Source of the DNA: Progne subis subis
Taxonomy: Eukaryota; Chordata; Aves; Passeriformes; Hirundinidae
Assembly (NCBI GenBank): GCA_022316685.1
Contig: JAKJHU010000107.1
Location: 992,001 to 1,056,000 of the forward strand
Direction of reading: 5' to 3'
DNA length: 64,000 nucleotides
How positions within the stretch are numbered: position 1 is the stretch's first letter; each line of letters starts with the position of its first letter. The position numbers and the translations under genes were made by a program. This document shows positions 13,999 to 27,462 of the stretch, piece after piece. The notes beneath the pieces were generated by a model. The model saw only the letters and a list, made by a program, of their open reading frames with translations, made no database searches and was not told where the DNA came from.

Positions 13999-15010
13999 TC
14001 AGAAGTCTGTCCTTTCACAGTCCTAATATTTATATTAAAACAGGTATTTTTAAACCTTTAATCAAGGAAATGAAACAGTGCAGATTGTTGTTAAAAGCTT
14101 TATGGAAGTGCCCCAGAGGACCGATTTTATGACATATCATACAGACAAATTTATATTTTTTGTCAAAGAGCAAACTCTCAGGATTTTAGGGTGAAACACT
14201 CCCATCTGCATACAAACATCATTTCAGCAATGAATATTTGCTTTAAATTCTCATTGCAATATGGCCAAAAGTTCTGTTTCTGCAGGTAAAGGGTTTGATT
14301 GTGCATCATGGAGAAATCAGGGCAGGGGAACCATTGAAACCTGAATGCCTTCTGAATGAAAACTTTTCCAGGCTACAGGTTAACCGACATTTTGATGTTA
14401 TCTGATAATAATGTGAAAAAAAGTCGAATTGCCACAGGCTGTTAGAAATGAAGTCACAGGCCATGCATTCCCCAGCTGTGGTGCAAAGGAAATGACTGAT
14501 AAAAATATTTTTTCTAGCTGACCTCCGGCTTACTTTTGTCTGCCAAAGAAAATTCTGGCTAATTCCCCGTTAAAGCTTTCTTGCTACAGCCTATTCCTAG
14601 AATCCTGTGTGTCAGAAAATGCAAACCCCATCTGAGCTTGTTTATAGATGCACTTTATCAAAAAGATAAATGAAAGCTTTGTTCTAGAGATGTAAATAGC
14701 GCTTCTTAACAAAAAGTAAATCGCACTATTCCTGTGTAGGGGTAGAACAACATGTAAGGGTATTTGGATGGCTCGTTTTTCAAGAAAATACTTTGTCTCA
14801 GTACCACTGGATACACATACTTGGGGGCAGATTTGTGAAGGGCTGTGGAGCAGTCACTCTTGGCAGTAGCAAGTATGAGCAGTCTGAAGCAATTCAGAAC
14901 CCTGTGTCTGCTGTATAGGCTCAACATGAGGAGTCTGACCCCTGAGAAATTGATTCAGAAAGCTGGCAAGCTGAATGAGATAGGTTCGGCACAAGGTGTG
15001 ATTCTTGAGG

Positions 15011-15092
15011 GTGTCCTGTGCAGGCTAAGAGTTGCACTTGATGATCCAAGTGGGTCCCTTCCAACTCAGAATATTCTGTGGTTCTGTGATTA
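15011..15092 (+). mobile_element. CR1 LINE, 3' terminal fragment
   Basis: The stretch gttgcacttgatgatccaag followed by tgggtcccttccaactcaga and ttctgtggttctgtgat is the characteristic 3' end of avian CR1 elements in plus orientation. The sequence just upstream (14840-15010) may belong to the same copy but I cannot recognise it as CR1. Confidence 0.8.
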
Positions 15093-15639
15093 CATTATAC
15101 TTCCATTACTGCCCAAAAGCAGCCACTCTCCTGGCAGACAGAGCATGTGTTTTACTCTTCCAAGAGAGGGAACCTAACTTTTCAGTATTACACAGGTTAT
15201 GGACAGGGAGTTCAGGGCCAAGAGGCACAAGTCATGCACAGTGTTTGAAAGAAAGTGGAAGTTCCCTACCTTTGGGACAGGATCCTGGGAATTGTGGTGG
15301 CCACAGCCTCTTCCCATACCTTCATGGGTCTGAATGGGAGTGGGGTTTCAGGTTCTCCTTTTTTGTGCTTTTTACTGGGTTGGTTACAAAAGCCTTCATG
15401 CCTGTTGATTTACATACTGTCAGTCATAAACATCATCTAAGCAGTGATGCTTTGGGGTTTTTTTTGGTTTTTTTTTGGTTTTTTTCCAAATTTCATTAAA
15501 TGCTTGATTTAGTTAGCTGCAATGGGAAAAATACTGGAATTTTTCCTTATCAATACTGTCCTTAAAAATTACTGATGTACTGGCCAAAGGAAGCTGCAAA
15601 GGCCCCATCCCTCTGGCCAGAGCGGAATTTCCATGAAAT
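15093..15639. other. Intergenic DNA beyond the NWD2 poly(A) site
   Basis: No gene is recognised. A G/T low-complexity stretch of repeated ggtttttttt units lies at about 15451-15486. Confidence 0.5.
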
Positions 15640-15675
15640 TAAGGGACACACACAAGTCTGCTTCCATAGTTTATT
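15640..15675 (-). terminator. NWD2: Predicted NWD2 polyadenylation site
   Basis: On the minus strand an AATAAA hexamer (15675-15670) is followed after 14 bases by a GT-rich stretch, tgtgtgtgtccctt, at about 15655-15642. Hexamer, spacing and downstream GU-rich element together make a textbook cleavage site. Cleavage should fall near 15650-15660. Confidence 0.6.
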
Positions 15676-17373
15676 AGTACAAACAATGCATACACAAGAC
15701 TGTATATTTGTTTGAAGACTGCAATAGATTTCTAATTTAACAACTCTGTAACAAAATTTAACTAAATTTGACATTTATGAAAATATAAATCTCTGATTGG
15801 GTAGGTTTTCCCAACAATACAAAGTTTACATAAAAACATTCAATATGATCTATTGTTGCAAACCAGTTAGGAAAAATCATTCAAGTCACTTAATATACTA
15901 TATTGGCTTGTACATTGAACATTCACACACTACATTAAGTTCTAGCTTAGCATTCATTACTTGGAAATTTGTGACATAGAATTCTGATTTTAAAAATAAG
16001 ATTATTCGGTTGAAATAATTTGAAAATGTTTCCATGGGTGTGCCATCTTTAAGATACATAAGTAGGGGAAATTCTTCTTATCCTTTCAGCTGTTGTCCAG
16101 TATATATTTTTACTTAGGATTTTTTTTTTTTTTTTCCCACATATTTCATTATTTTGTGATTTCTGCCTTGAAACTGGTAAAACTGTACAAAAGGCTTAGA
16201 ACTGTTTCTAAAGCAGAAAGTGAAGCTTGTATGTATGTGAAAGTAAGAAAAACTCATTACAAACTGGACTAGGAAAGGACCTCTGGACGTTCTTTACATT
16301 TAGTGAAATATTTCAGCAGATACACAAACAGTCCCAGAGTATTTGGTCATTTGATCTGTATTTATAATGGGAAAGAACAGAAACAATACTAAGGCAAATG
16401 TTATAAGGACTAATACATGGCATGTCTGAAAACTACCAGGATTACTTTGGAGACAATAGGAGATACTTTAGACTTTCTTACAAGAAAATGGACAGCAATC
16501 TTTTAACATAAAAAAATTAATGTCTAAGTGTTCATCAGTAACACCCCTTCTCTTTGAAAAATTTTCATTACGACCTGTACTAATTACCACTATGAAGACG
16601 AAACAATTCCTCAAACCAAAAATAAATCCCTAATCCCTATACTTCCTTTAAAACTCAGGACTTTTATAATTTTTATCACAATACAGAAACCTAAAATCTC
16701 TGCATGCAATTAAAAAAAAAAACAAACCAACCTTTCCTTCTGTTAATGAAGGCAAACAAATACTTGTTGCCTCACATGTCAACATGTTAGCAGCTGACTG
16801 GCACCTACTCTTTTCAGCCCAAAGATTAATCCCAATTAAAAAGAAAAATAAAAGTAGGTATTTTTAAAATGATGATGGAATGTATCAAGTGTTCCAGGTT
16901 GGCAGGTGACTTCTTGTCATTGCACCATCAATAAGAAAAATACATTTTTGCAAGTGGGTATAAAGTTGACTGTTAACTATAGACCCATCTAGGTGACTTG
17001 GAATATAAAATAGTGGTCTGACTTCTCACCAATCACTTAGAGCGTTAGTTCTAGTTGAAACAGTCTGTCAACCACAGATATGATCACATTAACTTCTGTA
17101 ATAGCATAACAATTTTGATAGTATTGCTAGAAATTTTTAATCAAGGCCCTGGTGAAATTCTGGACTAAACCTTGTATTCCGAAATTAAAAAAAACCCTGC
17201 AGCCCATTTGTTTTATGTTTGCTTTTATGTTTACAGAAATATAAGACAGGAAAAAACAGCTGGTCTGCCCTCTGCTGTTTCCATCTGTCTTCCAAGAAAC
17301 GCACTGATTTTTACATTAATTCAGAGGACATATCTAAGCAAGTGTACTATTCAGATAAGCTTGTCCAGGTTAC
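15650..17373 (-). other. NWD2: NWD2 3' untranslated region (predicted)
   Basis: The region downstream of the NWD2 stop codon has no long ORF, and I recognise no interspersed repeat in it. It is AT-rich with short A and T runs (for example near 16118 and 16710). The length of about 1.7 kb is set by the poly(A) signal at 15670-15675. Earlier or later cleavage sites cannot be excluded from sequence alone. Confidence 0.65.
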
Positions 17374-20300
17374 TCAGTTGTCAGACGCGAAACTGTGTCC
17401 TCTGCAATCTATGGCTGAGCACACTTTCTCATAGCAGTAGCTGTGTCTTTTGGTTGGTGTTGATTCACTCACCTCAGCCTCTGTAACTGTAATGGGGCTA
17501 TCCCTTGCAAATACTTCCGTTGATTCCCTCCAAATGCAGTCTGCAGTCACTTTGAAACTATAATTGTGACACTTTGGCCTAATCGCTTGTGTTGCGTTGT
17601 TAAAAATCTGACGGCTGTTTGAAGTAGCAATTTTGATTTTCAGTGCAGCATCAACTCGATCCACTACAGTGTAAGTACCTATACTTCCATCATCAAATCC
17701 AATAATAATGTTTAAATGTCTCTGTGAGAGTGCAAGAAAAGTGGGAGTTTTATAAAGAGAACAGGCACCGATGTTTTTGCCATCTGCTAGTCCTCATTAC
17801 AATTAAACTAGAGACTGCACCATTGTCATCATCTTCTTCCCCACGACAACAAATGTATACCAGGTAGCGGCCATCACGAGACAGCCTCTGCCGCCAGATG
17901 ACACCTGGAGCGTGAACCACACGAAGTTTTCCGCTGTATAAATCAAGCACATTAATGTTCTCATCACCACGGGTTATAATTCCTAGCTTCCCATTTGGAG
18001 ATATTTCAAAGTCTTCCAAGTTTTTTAAGAAATTGGTAGGCAGTTGTACACGTCTGCAGATGACTTCCTCTGTTAGGCTCCAGATGTTCACAGTTTCAGT
18101 AGACGTTATAAATACTATAATATCTGGGCAGTCTGGTATCAACTTAATATCTACAATGCTTGCACCATCATCACAGCAAAACTTCTTTGTTATACTGCCT
18201 GTCCAGAGACTCACTGCCAATACTTTGTTCTTTGCCATTCCAACTACAAATGTATTTGCAGTTGTTATAAATGCATTCTCTAAGGCAACTAAAATATTGC
18301 AAACTCTATGTCCTGTAGCCAGTCGCCAAACTCTGGATGCATTCTGCTCGCAGAGAGAGACTACAAACTGATCATTATGGGTAATCATTAGCTCTGAGAT
18401 TTTTTGTCCATTAATGCGAAAGATATTTTCACCTCTAACCGTGTGCCATACATACTGGCTGCACTTATCATCTGATGTAACCATTATCTCTCCAGAAGAG
18501 GTCAGCACACAGTTTTCAACAATACCTTCATGCTTGAACACAGCTTCAATAAATCCAGTGCTGAAGTTCCATTTATGGACAGAATCTGATCCATCCAATG
18601 TGTATATTAGTTCACCTCTGGCTGGCAACACCAGTCTTTGGATGGGTTTGCCAGATTTGTCAATATTGGACATAGCAGTTATGATGTCTATATCCCAGAT
18701 AGAAAGGACACCACTGGTGGATAAGGATAGCAGCATGTTGTGATGATTTGATTTAATTAGCCTGACTATAGTTCCTGAGATTTCTTGTAAGCTTGCCATG
18801 CACTGTCCAGTATCTCTTCTCCAAACAAAAATGGCTGAGGTATTTTCCATTGAAGCAATTATACAGTTGCCTTTTTTGGACAACACAGCCGATATAAAGC
18901 GCTCATTGTGTTTAGCTCTAAACTTTTCAGCCACCTTCCACACACGAGTGTCAAGAAGTTCAATGCTGAGAGCCTTACAAATTAAAATTGCACTTTGGTC
19001 TTCAGAAAGCTCTATGCTGACAACTTCACTGTCTTCTCTTCTACAGTCAAAGTCATCTGTAAGCTGGGGTTTTGCAATTTCCTCTGTATTCCAAACAGAG
19101 AGGCTACCCTCACTGTCGACCATCACCATTTCTTGGGCTGTGTCCAAAATGAGAAGGAATTTCACAAACCCATTTGAAAATTCAGAGGTCACAGTGGTCA
19201 GCTTCTCTCCACTGCCCAAGTGGAAAATGGTCGCAGGTGTTCAAATACTGCCCACAGAACGCATAAACTCCATCTGGAGAACACTGCACACAGGTCACTT
19301 CGTACCAGCAGTGGAAGTGATAGAGAGGCCAACCGTAAAGCAGATCTATTACAGTAACATCTTTACTGGCCTCCAGCCAAGCAAGCGCATGGTTGACTGA
19401 TAATGTAAACCCATTTATAAAACTGGAGTCTCCTGCAATTCCACAGTGTTTTGACCCCTTAATTTCCACCTCAGACAGAAGACAGGAATTTATGTTATCA
19501 TATATCAAAAGAGTGTTGTTTGTTGTAGCTACTACAAGATACTTTTCGTCACTACTAAGCTTCATCCCTAAGATAACAGATGGAGCTGTTGTAATTTGCC
19601 TTAATAACTGGCGGGTTTCTACATCCCAAGTGCTAATGGAGCCATTTTCTAAAGCAGCAATAATTGTGCTGGGATTAAATGTAGGCAAAATCTCAGTGAC
19701 ATGCATGCAGCTGGATGACAGCGGCAGGCGCTCAGGGCTGTAAGTCACATCCATGGAGGAATGCAGAGGGACAATAGAGCAGTACTTGGGTCCATCCTTG
19801 TCACATTCTAGAAGGAGATGTCTAAGTTTGGGCAATGAACTTACTACTGGGAGAAGTCTCTGCTGTAATTCAGCGGAGAGTGAACCTGGGTATTTTACTA
19901 CTTTGAGCTTTATACTGCGGAGGGTACTGGCCAGAAATTTCAGCTCCTTTTCTTGAGAGTGAGAGTAAGCTAGTTCTATGTCGGCAAGTGCTTTATCAAA
20001 CTGCCCTATTCTAATCATGGTGTACAGCCAGCTGAAGTTCATGATGACTCCATACAGAAGATCATCAGTTCTTCCACATCTTGTTAAGTGATGAATAAGC
20101 TCTGTCATTTTTCTGTGATTAATAAAAAAGATATCAGGTTCCAATGGGTTACACTGAAAGACCCATGGCTGATCTGGCGCCTGCCTGTCAAAAGCAGCCT
20201 GATCCATGCAGTGCTTTTCATCCTCATTCAGGCCTCTACTGTCATGGTCAGGATAACCACTCAGATATTGGTCATTGCTGTAAAAAGGTTTTCTTCGTCC

Positions 20301-21311
20301 ACCTGACCAAACACCAAGGAAATACTCTGCCATGACTGTGTGCATTTCACGCAAGTCTTCTTCATTGTGCAGGTACAATTTCTGGGCAATTAGCTGCAAG
20401 TGCCTATTTGCCCAAAGAAGCAGTGTTACATTTTTCACCTGTCGCTCTATTAAATACCCCTGCAAGCCCTCCTTAAGTCTTGCAATGTATATATATGGAA
20501 TTCTCAATGGGTTACTCTCTCTGACTCTCTCATTCAGTTCATACATAACACTGTTGTCAAGGGCCAAAATATCCTCCAGTTCCATTTCACTCAGGCCAGA
20601 TTTAGACATAGTGATGTAGCCAAGTGCTCTTGACAATAGTCTTGATCCACACTTGTTTTCCAGTGACCAAAACAACTGCTCTATGCTTTCATGGACAGTA
20701 ACACAGAGGGAGGACTCATCCACATCCTTATGAGATCTCCAGTGCCTGACCTCTCTGAAGGTTAAGTTCACAAACATAGGCAGTGTGCACTTGGAAAATG
20801 CCTCATTGACATAGATTTGTTGCCCTGATGTTACTTTCCTTTTAACTCGCAGCAGCTGATGTTTCAGTACTTGACTACACATTTTTCTGTCCCTTGCAGT
20901 CAATTCAATGTAGTTGCTTTCTTCATGAATAAGGCACCTCAATTTTTGCAGGATCCCATGCTTGTTTGGCAGTGTCGACAAAATTATCCGTACTGAACGT
21001 GGAAGGTGAATGGGAAGCCACCAGAGCTTCCTGCCATCATCACTATCTGTTAACTGTTCTAAAGCATCAAATATAATCACCAGTGGCCTGTGAAATGAAG
21101 ACTCATTCAGGAGATTTATGAACAAGTCCCGAAGGTCATGAATCTTTTTTGGGTAACTTTGTACGAGGCAACGATAGTTGACTGCTAGCTGTTCACAAAT
21201 GCTTTGAAGTATATTCTTCAGATCTGTACTTGTTTCAGTGGATCCCAAAAATCTTATAACTACTACTGGGTCAGAATCTGGTCCCATCTCTTCTTGCAAC
21301 CAGGAATAGGC
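17374..21311 (-). CDS. NWD2: NWD2 exon 7, large terminal coding exon with two one-base insertions
   Basis: This exon begins AYSWLQEEMGPDSD after an acceptor ending gttttag and stops with TGA at 17376-17374 after ASDN. It encodes the rest of the NACHT region (Walker B VIIFDALEQL), a helical linker (SLSAELQQRLLPVVSSLPKL) and the WD-repeat half. Three open segments must be combined: 21311 to about 19235, about 19232 to 17792, and about 17790 to 17374. The first would end after FCGQYLNT with a spurious tail stopping at 19182; the second after SLIVMR with a tail stopping at 17750. At each junction, skipping one base restores the family sequence (FHLGSGEKL and LADGKNIGACSLYK). The length is 3,938 bp, or 3,936 without the two bases, which is 1,312 codons including the stop. 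No other stop interrupts the exon. Confidence 0.95.
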
Positions 21312-24300
21312 CTAAAACGTAGAGCACAGTTTAGTTTACATCTCAATGAAGCATAGTAACAGAGTTTATAAATAGTGATAGTCTATATATGAATAAACAT
21401 TTAAGAATATTGCTGGTTGAATAGAAATGCTGGCAGTGTTCAAGATGGGTGCACTGAATGAAATTCGAATCATATATCATCTTTGTTTAGCACGAAAAGG
21501 CTTACATCAAAGGGGACATGACTAGAATGTACTCCACAAATCCCAGGGTACTCTTTGCAAAATCTGACTCTCACCTCTGAAAGTAAGTAGATAGTAGATA
21601 GTAAGAAAACTTCCCTAGACACTACACAATGTTATCCTTGGTCAGTCACACCAGCCTACTACCTAAACCTGTTGAGCACTGATGCTGACTGAGTATAAAG
21701 AGACATATCTCTAGAGGACACAGATCACAGTACAGATTGCCCTTAACTTGCTGGTTTTTTTAATCCCTGGCCCATAGAACTAAAGTTTGCACAGTATACC
21801 TGTGACTGTGACTTCCACTCTAAAATACTGCCACAAAAAGGAAAAAGTATCCATCTCTTGAAGTTTTCTTGGTTAGAGTACTTCAAGCCAGTGAGGAATG
21901 TAACTTCTTTAAATCTTCCCAGTCTGTGCAGGGTAACACATCTCTTCACCTCACTTTATGTTATTACAGTATTTTAAAAGAAAAGCGGAACTCTAGGCTG
22001 ACTAAAGTACTCAGATATGAAAAGAGATCTTGAGTTGCAAATCCCCATTTCATATATGCAGCTAATGTGACTCCTTAGGAAGTAGATACAGGGATTTTAA
22101 ATAGTACTGTTCCCTTCCTCACTTCCTTCTGGCTGGTATGGCTGTTTCCTAGCTCACTATGCTAAACTCTCTGACCACCCTGCCAGGAACTCAAAGTTGT
22201 GACTTCATCTGCAGAATTAGGTCTGGTGAGGGCTTTTTTCTGCATCTTGTCCTGTTTAAGCACGAAGTGCTTAATTAATTTCCCTGTAGTATTCAGCTCA
22301 ATGACTTAAACAGGTAAGTAAGTATGGGTATTTTTGCAGCTTACTATGTATCAATCTGTAGCCACTGCACTAGAATAATTCTGGAATAATTTCTAATGAG
22401 AACATGAGATGGCATGACTTGGAAAGACATACTGCATTTGAGTTTAAGACTAAAACCAGAATAAAATGTTTAGGTAGACGTGGATTCATAGGGCCTTGGA
22501 GGAACAAGAAGGAAAGAGATCATCCCAAAACATACATTGTTAATTCAAAATATATTGATTCCTATTAGAGTTCTAAAAGCTTTGATAAACTATATTTGTT
22601 TTGGCTAAGCACATGATATAGATACAGTATTATTGAAAGGTAATATTTTTATGCAAATGTGTACAATAATATGCCAAATATACATGTTATTATTTTTATT
22701 TTATATATCAAGGGTTGATAGATCTGTTGAGAAAAGAAAGAATTAAACTAAGTTGGCCTTTGCACACTGTAAAGGCTGTAATGCTGTCAACAAGACCTTA
22801 GTATGTAAGGTACTTATTTACCTTCTTTGCTGCTTCAGCTAACAAAAGAGTCTTCCCTGTGCATGGTCCTCCATAGATGATAAGAGGGTTAATGTGTCCT
22901 ATTTTTCTCGGTAAAACATATTTATGAACTATGCTTAATGCCTCACATCTATATTCATAAAAAGTGGAGTACGTTTTACACAGCGATGAGTGTTGAAGAA
23001 CTTCATCGTACAGCATGTCTGTCTCTGTATCAAAATTCTGCTGCACTGTAGCTTGGATTATATCAATCATGTCTTCATAGAACTGTTTACCAAGTCCTTC
23101 AATGTAATGGCTCTCCACTTCTTGGGAGTAACCCAGTTTCATGTCACAGTGGGTGACAGATGTGTACACTCTCAGATTGGATGATGCGACAATGGTAGGA
23201 ATGAATTCATCCCTGAGCTTGATTAGTTTCTCATGTGCTTCAGGATCTCGTAGAAACTTCCCAGCTTTATGTACCACATCCATGTATTTTCCCATCTCTG
23301 GAATTTTAACGAAACGCTCAATGTTGGCAATTTTCCGGATGTAGCAAACACACTTCTTTAAGAAAGCTGGTGTTTGTTTACCCAAGGCAAAATCAAGTTC
23401 ATCTTCAATAGCTGAGGATGAAAAGAGAACACAAGAGTCTCTGTCAACTTTTCTTTATAAACAGTTCAAGAACATGCCCTACCCCCAACAGGCAGACTCG
23501 ATTGCATTTGTTCTCTGTAAAAACAGAAAAAAACACAAACAGAGAATTTTCTGGGTGCTTTTGTATGGGTTTTAGTCTCAAGCAAGCGCAACAAACATTT
23601 TTTTTCTCCTTTAGTTATATGAGAAATGCCAACAGAAATGTATTTTCACCTTTGTGGAAAGGTTGACAGAAAAGACAATAAATTAATACATAGAAATTTT
23701 TAGTGTGAACTTTACCAGAAGAAAGATATCTCTTTGCTTGGCTGTGTTTCATTTTTCCTTTCTCATACAGCAATTTCACAGCAGTCTTAAAAATCTTCTT
23801 AATCTCTTCTGATATATCTTGCCATTTGTTCTCATTCATAGAATTCGAAGAAGATTCCATCTTTTAAAAATATCCATAGTTAAAAAGTAGGTGTAATACA
23901 TACATGTACAACTTCAGAAAGTAGAAGTCTAATATTAAAGGCCAAAAATAACATGGTAACAAGGAAATACATACACTAACAAAAATAAATAAAAGTTAAA
24001 CATTTTATACTGCAGATGATCATATTGTATTCCATTTTAGAATTTTAAGAGTTAGCTCCTTAGAGTATTTTCTAAAGTCCTAGTGTAGGCAGGTAATGTA
24101 ATATTTTTCAAGAATAAGGCCAATAACATCTTTATAGAAAGAGGGAAAGAGAACCAAGCCTGAAATAATGATAATAAAGCAGCAGCAATTATCGCTGCTA
24201 AAATTATCACTCCTTTAATGAGACGTAATAATGGTAATAAGTTGAACTTGGATCTTGAAACTGAAAATGAGGTTCCTGGTACCTGTAATTAAGTGCCTTA

Positions 24301-27300
24301 TATTAGCTACCATATTTTAAAAATACAGGATTATATGTGACATTACATTCATTCATTCATTGCTATAGTAACACTAATCTTAACTGTCATCAGAGAGGAA
24401 CCCTAATATAAATTCACTAATCCTTTCAGATGGTATCTATCTTGCAAATGCCATGTTGGTGCTTTCTCTAAAGCAGCTAGGTTCTATTTACTGCTGGTGA
24501 AATATTTCAGGGGTTTCCAGTTTTCTCAGGGTGTGGAATCTCCAGGATAAATTCCCTAGTAACTCCTTCTTGACAGAACTGAGTATCTTTTATTACTTTC
24601 TATATGTTTATGAGATGTAACTGTTACTTATTTATGTTACATCTACATTACAGCTTTAAATTATGAACATCTTTTAAAAGTTAAGTTATGAACATTAATT
24701 CATTTAAGTTATGAACATCTTTTACTTAGTCCCATGGTAGCCAGTAGCTTTAGGAAAAGTACAACGATATAAGAACAAAAACCCCCAATAATACAATTTT
24801 AAGGACCTCATTTTTTGTACACTAAAATATGTCCTTAGGTATATATGGGATGTATAGGGAGGTAGAACTGAGCCCTGAGAAACATACAGTTTTTATTGTC
24901 ATTAATTTAAAATTTTAAAGCACAAATGCGTGCTTTAAAAATGATGATTAGCAGTGTTCAAAAATCTTACATTAGAATAAAATTAACAAGTATGATATCT
25001 GACTCAGGGCACTGATAAGCACTTGTCTGACTGTTAGTTTTCTTCTGTGGGGATAGAAGGGAAAATGTGTATTTCCTCTGCAAGTCCTGTTCATTGAAAT
25101 CTAGCAAATGCACAGTACAAAGCAGAAAGGCCTGAGTTCTCCATGTTACAACATCAGGGAAGGGAAATCTGTAAAACTGTCCCACTAGCCCTAATAGGTC
25201 ACAGACTACCAAAGTTCACTTGCTCTAGCTAGCAGAGAGCACATCAATGCAGGAGTTGTGTTCCTTGGTGTTTTGCAGCCGCTCCTTCACCATGTACAGG
25301 AAAGGAGCACCACAGCAGCAGTTGTTCAGGTGTGGACAGGGCTGCAGAACCTAATTCAAAGACAACACTAAGTGCCTGAACTTGGGGACTGCCTGCCACT
25401 TGTATGGAAAGAGAAAAATTTTGTGAGCAGGTGACTATGACTTACCGTATTCTGGTAGTTCTTCAGCATTTCTGATTTTGGTCTGAGGTAATATGCTGGT
25501 GGCACTGCATTCTCATCCCTGCAGTACCACTCTTCTAAAATCCTTGTCTCTAGCTTGGCCTCTACAGCAGCATCCAGGATCATTTCAAATTCTGCTGACT
25601 CAACTTCCCCTGGTATTCGGATGTTCCCATACTTCTCTCCCAATAGGCCCTATGTATTTACAGAAAAGTAGGGATGAATTTTTTCTTTTTCATTAGGCCT
25701 AAAGCATGCTCAGGGTCTGAATTTCCTAAAAGTAAGTCTGGCAGTAGTGTAATGACTTTGAAATTACTAGGAAGGGAAACAGATACTGTGTGACAGGAAT
25801 TACTGTTAAGAGTAATGTACTGAGCTGTATTTTACTATGATTTAGAAAATTTCAAGTAGATGTATTTATTTTCTCTCATAGTACTAACTAGTAGTAAAAA
25901 TACAAAGGCATTCAAAATAAATAGCTAAAAAATACTCCACATACTTAGCACAGTATTGACTCATGTATTATTGAGTTCCATTAGTCACAGGTTGAGATTA
26001 TCCTCACATGCAAAAGCAAATTGAAATTGCAGCTTATAACAGCAAGGATCAGTGTTGCAGAACTACAAGCTGCTTTGCTGTCTTCTATTCTTGCTGTCTT
26101 TGCCCCAGTAGCTGTCCACTGAATGAGAAGTGGGGCAAGGAAGGAACAAATACTGAGTAGAAATTGATCAAACCCAATTTTAGTACCTCTACATAAAGGT
26201 AAAGGTTTGTGGAAATCAGTTCTTAAACTGGAGCACAGGAAACATTTCCCTTTACAAAATGAGGATTAAAGTACTGGTTGTGGTGCTCTAAATATACTCT
26301 TTAAAAAGAAATTCTGTAGTTTACTGTCTGTAAACATTTTGTAACAATATGATTGTAATGTCCTACAACTTAATAGACAATAGTGTTATAGGAAATTGCT
26401 GCAATCTTTTGACAATTTTTTTTCAAATTTGTGATCATCAGATAAGTTATGCTTTAAATATGCGGCCCACAGAAGTCCATGAGAATACTTATTTAAATTT
26501 AAAATGTGATTTTTAAAAATTCTTTCCTCGTTTTAAAAGTATTCAGCAGAGATCTTGCGTTAATGAGAAGGAATACTAAACGTGGAGTGGAACCAACAGT
26601 ATCAGAATCTTGATTTGAATCAGAAAGACCTCTTAGTAAAGTAATGCTAATGCAAATATAGTAGTGCCCTAAAAATGTAAATGAGCATGTTTGTAAATAA
26701 TATCTAAATATTCATTATTTTTAAAGCACTTATCATAATGAGAAGCTGTTTTGAACTCTTCAAGCGGAAGAACACCCTGAAAATCAATACCTGATGATGA
26801 TGAAGCTTGCTTCACGGATTATAAAAGCACAAAGCAGCAGGACACTGCTGAACTCAGCTACGTTGGCACATGGTACTCCAGTGGCACACCGTGCCAGGTG
26901 CTGCAGCCCAAGAGCAGGCATCAGAGCAGTGCACAAACACTTCCTCATCCTTCCAGGGAAAACCAGTTAGCTCAGACCACACTTTGACATTGTGTAAACT
27001 AACCTGAGTGATGTTTTCCTGGAGCAAGCTAGGCAGAACTCAGGAACTACCATGCTGGCTCTGATGGCAAGCAGTTGGCATCGTCCACAGAGGAGCACCG
27101 ACAAAAGAGCCAGTGGACAGGAACAAGTCAATGTCTGTCCATTGATCAGAAGAAGCAAAGGAATGTAGGAATTGTAATAGTTCATATAGCCCAGGATCCA
27201 GTTTCTGACAAGTCACAGCATCTAAATCCTTCAAGAAGCTTCTCCAATAGAGAGGCTTTAGGGGAAAGTGGAGTTTGCCCGGCTGCCCATTCAGATCCTA

Positions 27301-27415
27301 CCACAGCTGCACTCAGGGTACACATCAATGAGTCAGGAGAACAGAATGAATGTGTTCAGCAACTAGAATTATATAATAATAAATTTAATTAAATAAAATG
27401 ATCCAGTATTTCTAT

Positions 27416-27462
<47 letters not shown>

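Larger units (their letters stand above)
5766..15010. other. Intergenic DNA, no supported gene
   Basis: Mostly AT-rich. Slightly more GC-rich patches occur at about 6180-6370, 11450-11700 and 12060-12340 and carry overlapping short ORFs on both strands, but none has a recognisable domain, splice context or codon pattern. Low-complexity runs at 8742-8762 (A), 9287-9350 (C then T) and 9775-9822 (A/C) are present. Confidence 0.5.

Noticed and set aside
15032..15499. 155-codon plus-strand ORF
   Set aside because: It begins inside a CR1 tail and runs into a G/T low-complexity stretch; no protein similarity is recognised.
17955..20619. Plus-strand ORFs of up to 200 codons opposite NWD2 exon 7
   Set aside because: They lie antisense to a strongly conserved coding exon; their openness follows from its codon composition, and no family is recognisable.
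24346..24360. (attc)n run as a microsatellite of note
   Set aside because: Only about four units; unremarkable.
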